Source: Lineus longissimus (lineage: Eukaryota > Nemertea > Pilidiophora > Heteronemertea > Lineidae). From it: a stretch of 64,000 nt of DNA. Positions 61,251 to 64,000 of the stretch are shown here, piece by piece. The notes beneath the pieces were generated by a model. That model saw nothing but the letters and a program-made list of their open reading frames with translations. It was not told where the DNA came from and searched no databases. Made by a program: the position numbers and the translations under genes. How positions within the stretch are numbered: position 1 is the first letter of the stretch; the number at the start of each line of letters is the position of its first letter. The DNA lies in the NCBI RefSeq assembly GCF_910592395.1, contig NC_088314.1, positions 13,332,001-13,396,000 of the forward strand, in the 5' to 3' direction.

Positions 61251-61676
61251 ATGCCCGGCCCATACAGCCAAATTCAGGGAGGTGAGGCCATTGGAAGGTG
61301 GCGCAGTGGGCAAGGTCCTGGCGCCATCGCCGAAGTGATGGGACTTTCGAAAATGACGGTGCAAAGGTGGATTTCGAAGTGGCGACAGGACGGTAATGTT
61401 AACGTTGGGAGATCTACTGGTCGTCCTCGCATCTCTAATGAAAGAGACAACCGTCATCTCTTGCGTCGTTGCCGTGCAGATCGTAAGAAAACGACGACAC
61501 AGCTGCGCAATGACTGGCACAACCTGGATAATGTTGACGCTAGTCGGACAACAGTAAACCGTAGGCTGATTGCTGCCGGGTATCATGCAAGAAGGCAGGT
61601 AGTCTGTCCAAAATTGACAGATGCGGAAAAACGTCGACGGCTTCTGTGGGCGAGAGCGCATGCTGACGTGACAAAA
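61251..61676 (+). pseudogene. Tc1-like transposase, N-terminal DNA-binding part
   Basis: Begins at ATG 61251 and keeps about 142 transposase residues before running into TIR sequence, where the frame continues 14 codons to a stop at 61721. The first helix-turn-helix is at about residues 10-50 (AIAEVMGLSKMTVQRWI), then a GRPR AT-hook-like motif at about 57-60. A second HTH follows at about 80-112 (TTTQLRNDW, then SRTTVNRRLIAAG). The linker PKLTDAEKRRRLLWARAH is typical of Tc1 transposases just before the catalytic domain. These domains bind the TIRs. As an isolated product with its own TATA box it could bind ends but not cut. Start choice is supported by the usual Tc1 N-terminus length. Confidence 0.9.
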
Positions 61677-62018
61677 TTTTCTATAGGGGTGACAACCATT
61701 TTGCCCAACAGTGTATCATAAGGGTTTTTGATTTGACCTAATTTTCAAGGTCACAGAGGTCAAATGGCGTAAATTGTCCGTTTGAGTGTAACTATGGCAC
61801 GTTTTTTAACCGATAAAGCTATGAGCTTGAAATTTAGTATACATGACTCCCTACATCATATAATCTCGGACACTGAATTTGGGTCTGATCTGATTCTCGA
61901 CTTGGCCACAAGGGGGCCAAACTAAAAAAGGTAAAAAGTGCAATATCCCGCTTCTTAGTGACTTGTTTTCAATTATATTTTTATGGTAGGTACTCAGAGC
62001 AAGGATATATCACGGGGT

Positions 62019-63560
62019 TTTACCCCTCAGCCCGAATTGGGCAGAGGGGTATTGTCGTCCTCTTGGCGGGCGGGCGGGCGGGCGGGCTGGCGGTCGGGCG
62101 GCTGCCAAGTTTGTCCGGAGCTGTTCTCAGTAACGGCTTGGGGTAGGAAGTTCATATTTCATATGTAGACTCCCCCTGGTGGGTAGGCGTGCCTCGTCAA
62201 GGTTTCGTTCCATTTTGACTTACGGACTGGCCACTAGGGGGCGATATGTGAAGACACAAAAAATGCAATAACTCCGCAAATTTTGATCGCATCTTGCTAA
62301 AATTTTTATTGTAGATACCTATTGAGAGGGGCACAATATATTTTACGTATTTTGACCTTGACGTTCTTTTCAAGGTCACAGAGGTCAAAGTTCGTGTAAA
62401 GTGACGAAGTGTTCACATTTCGTAACCACTGAAGCTATTGATACCAGTCTCTGTACGTGTGTACCCCTAGGTGACAGTAACTCATAAACCAAGTTTCAGC
62501 CTCATATTTTAACTGGTTTGGCAACCAGGGGGCGTTAGGGAAAACACAAAAAGTGTGATATCTCGCATCTCGCTTAATATTGGTCACAGCTCACTGAAAT
62601 TTTTTTGGTTGTATGAACAGGGGATTTGCAAATTTGAATTTAATATCTGGCGTTATCTCACTCATGGTTTGGCCACCAGGGGGCATTATGTGAAAACACA
62701 AAAATGCAATAATTCCAACAATTTTGATCGCAGCTTGCTGAAATTTTTACGGCACATACCTCTTGAGAGGGGACATAATATGTTGTACAGGTTATGACCT
62801 TGACCTTCTCTTCAGGGTCACAGAGGTCAAAGTTCGTGTAAAATGACGAATTGTTCACATTCCGTAACCACTGAAGGTATTGATCCCAGTCTCTGTACGT
62901 GTGTACCCTAGGTGACAGTAACTCATGAACCGACATTCAGCCTTGTAACGTTACTGGTTTGGCCACCAGGGGGCGTCATGCGAAAACACAAAAAGTGCGA
63001 TATCTCACTTATTATTGGTCACAGCGTGCTGAATTTTTTTGGTAGTAAGAACAGATGACTGGTAATTTTGAATTCAAAATCTAGCATGTTCTCATTTACA
63101 GTTTGGCCACCAGGGGGCACTATGTGAAAACACAAAAAATGCAATAACTCCACCAATTTCGATTGCAGCTTCCTGAATTTTTTATGGCAGATACCTCTAC
63201 CATAAAAATGCCAATGTTTCTTATGGGTTTTGACCTTGACCTTCTTTTTGTCACAGAGGTCAAGATGTAATGTTCACATTTTGTTACCACTGAAGCTATT
63301 GATCCCATTCTCTGTATATGTGTACCCTAAGTGACAGTAACTCATGAACTGACATTCAACCTTGAAACGTTACTGGTTTGGCCACCAGAGGGCATCATGC
63401 GAAAACACAAAAAGTATGATATCTCACTAAATATTGATCAAAGCTCACTGAGATTTTTAAGGTGGTTACTTCTAATGAGGGGACATAATATATCGTACAG
63501 GTTTGGGCCTTGACCTATTTTCAGGGTCACGGAGGTAAAAAATGTTTGTGTCAGATTATG
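62019..63560 (+). repeat. hairpin-headed repeat family 4, with 437-bp tandem body units
   Basis: The head hairpin pairs ACCCCTCAGCCC with GGGCAGAGGGGT, followed by a TTGTCGTCC word and a (GGGC)n tract at about 62077-62105. The body repeats a unit of about 437 bp: TTGACCTTGACNTTC, GGGTCACAGAGGTCAAAG, ATTGATCCCAGTCTCTGTA, CAGTAACTCATGAACC, then two CCACCAGGGGGC-type motifs. The DR3 words at about 62372, 62815 and 63248 show the period. The last copy is shorter. Frames of 92 codons or less inside are not genes. Confidence 0.8.
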
Positions 63561-63656
63561 AAATTTGAATATTTTTTGTGTTGACATAAATTGGGAACAT
63601 CCAAGCTGAAGCGCTCTTAAAAGTGGGCGTGGCAGGTGATTTTCAGATTTTGGGCA

Positions 63657-63715
63657 TTTTTAGCTCAGCTGACAAGCTGAGCTATTCATATGAGTAAATG
63701 GTAGAATGAATGTCC

Positions 63716-63750
<35 letters not shown>

Positions 63751-64000
63751 CGTTAAACAGGCACGTTTCAAAACTATGGCGGATAGGCGATAGATTTTCC
63801 CTATAAGCCATTTAGACCCTTCAGGACTCCTGAATAGACCAAGTGTGGGTCTGGCAGGATTAACAGTTTGGCCACCAGGGGGCAAAAAGCCTAAATCACA
63901 AAACAATTTTTTGGCGCTTTATTCAAGCAGATAGAAGCTTGAAATAAAGTTGAAAAGGACCGCATGCATGTAGGTCTTGAAACTACTAAGAGTAGTTTTG
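63657..64000 (+). repeat. hairpin-headed repeat family 2, copy cut by window end
   Basis: Head TTTTTAGCTCAGCTGACAAG and CTGAGCT, (GTCT)n tract to about 63750, then a body nearly identical to 47345-47680. It runs off the window. Confidence 0.92.

Larger units (their letters stand above)
60140..61713 (-). mobile_element. Tc1-like transposon with internal inversion, 1574 bp
   Basis: Perfect 29-bp TIRs start CACTGTTGGGCAAAATGG and are bordered by TA (60138-60139 and 61714-61715), the Tc1/mariner target. The C-terminal half of the transposase reads on the minus strand toward the left TIR. The N-terminal part, with a TATA box and 5' region, reads on the plus strand toward the right TIR. In a normal Tc1 element both parts lie on one strand, so a segment of about 0.7 kb (about 60988 to 61684) has been inverted. 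Intact TIRs suggest it could still be moved by a transposase supplied in trans. Confidence 0.93.
59872..62018 (+). repeat. family 3 repeat, split by a Tc1-like transposon
   Basis: Head TTTTTGGCTCACCGTAGGGG and AGTCTATACAATAGTGCAG match the copy at 46765. The body is interrupted by the Tc1-like element; text before (GGGTACATCACATA) and after (TATCATAAGGGTTTTTG) joins into the normal family sequence. One CCACAAGGGGGC motif and one DR3 word lie in the right part. Confidence 0.8.

Noticed and set aside
60951-61661. 236-codon minus-strand frame, the longest in the window
   Set aside because: It is antisense to the transposase N-terminal part and its 5' region; the plus-strand frame has the clear HTH and GRPR motifs.

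Overview
The window looks like non-coding DNA from a large, repeat-rich animal genome, most likely a marine invertebrate. No bacterial gene layout, operons or dense coding is present. Most reading frames are short and show no recognisable domains. The sequence is about 60% A+T by eye. It is packed with decayed DNA transposons, MITEs, minisatellites and a superfamily of hairpin-headed interspersed repeats. From memory, repeats of this style occur in many lophotrochozoan and deuterostome genomes, but I cannot name the species from sequence alone. No complete host gene was recognised; the window could be intergenic or a set of long introns.

Layout: 1-3.3 kb is AT-rich with a cluster of perfect palindromes. 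3.3-4.0 kb is a TIR element holding the start of a MADF/Myb-SANT-like gene. 8.5-11 kb is an 80-bp tandem array followed by a TIR element split by a 1.1-kb repeat. 13.6-16 kb holds a MITE and a 54-bp tRNA-like minisatellite. 21-25 kb holds hairpins, a tandem duplication and nested MITEs. 27.4-29.6 kb has three small TIR elements (TAA or TTAA targets). 34.2-36.6 kb has two more 1.1-kb repeats in tandem. 37.9-38.8 kb is a Foldback element. 39.5-39.9 and 44.6-45.0 kb are MITEs. 45.3-51.1 kb is a nest of hairpin-headed repeats and a 38-bp perfect palindrome. 52.0-53.1 kb is an unusual TIR element with a coding frame. 59.9-64 kb is a second nest, including a Tc1-like transposon (60140-61713) with perfect 29-bp TIRs.

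The strongest unusual signal is the element at 51963-53053. Its terminal regions carry E2F-type sites, it has an unrecognised open frame of up to 166 codons, and 81 bases after the stop lies a sequence fitting the replication-dependent histone mRNA 3' stem-loop consensus. Together these suggest S-phase-restricted expression of a transposon-borne gene. Second is the hairpin-headed superfamily, which spreads about twenty CTCF-like CCACCAGGGGGC motifs and many DR3-type nuclear-receptor motifs through the window. Third is the Tc1-like element, whose transposase N-terminal and C-terminal parts lie on opposite strands, so an internal inversion has broken the gene and removed the first catalytic Asp.
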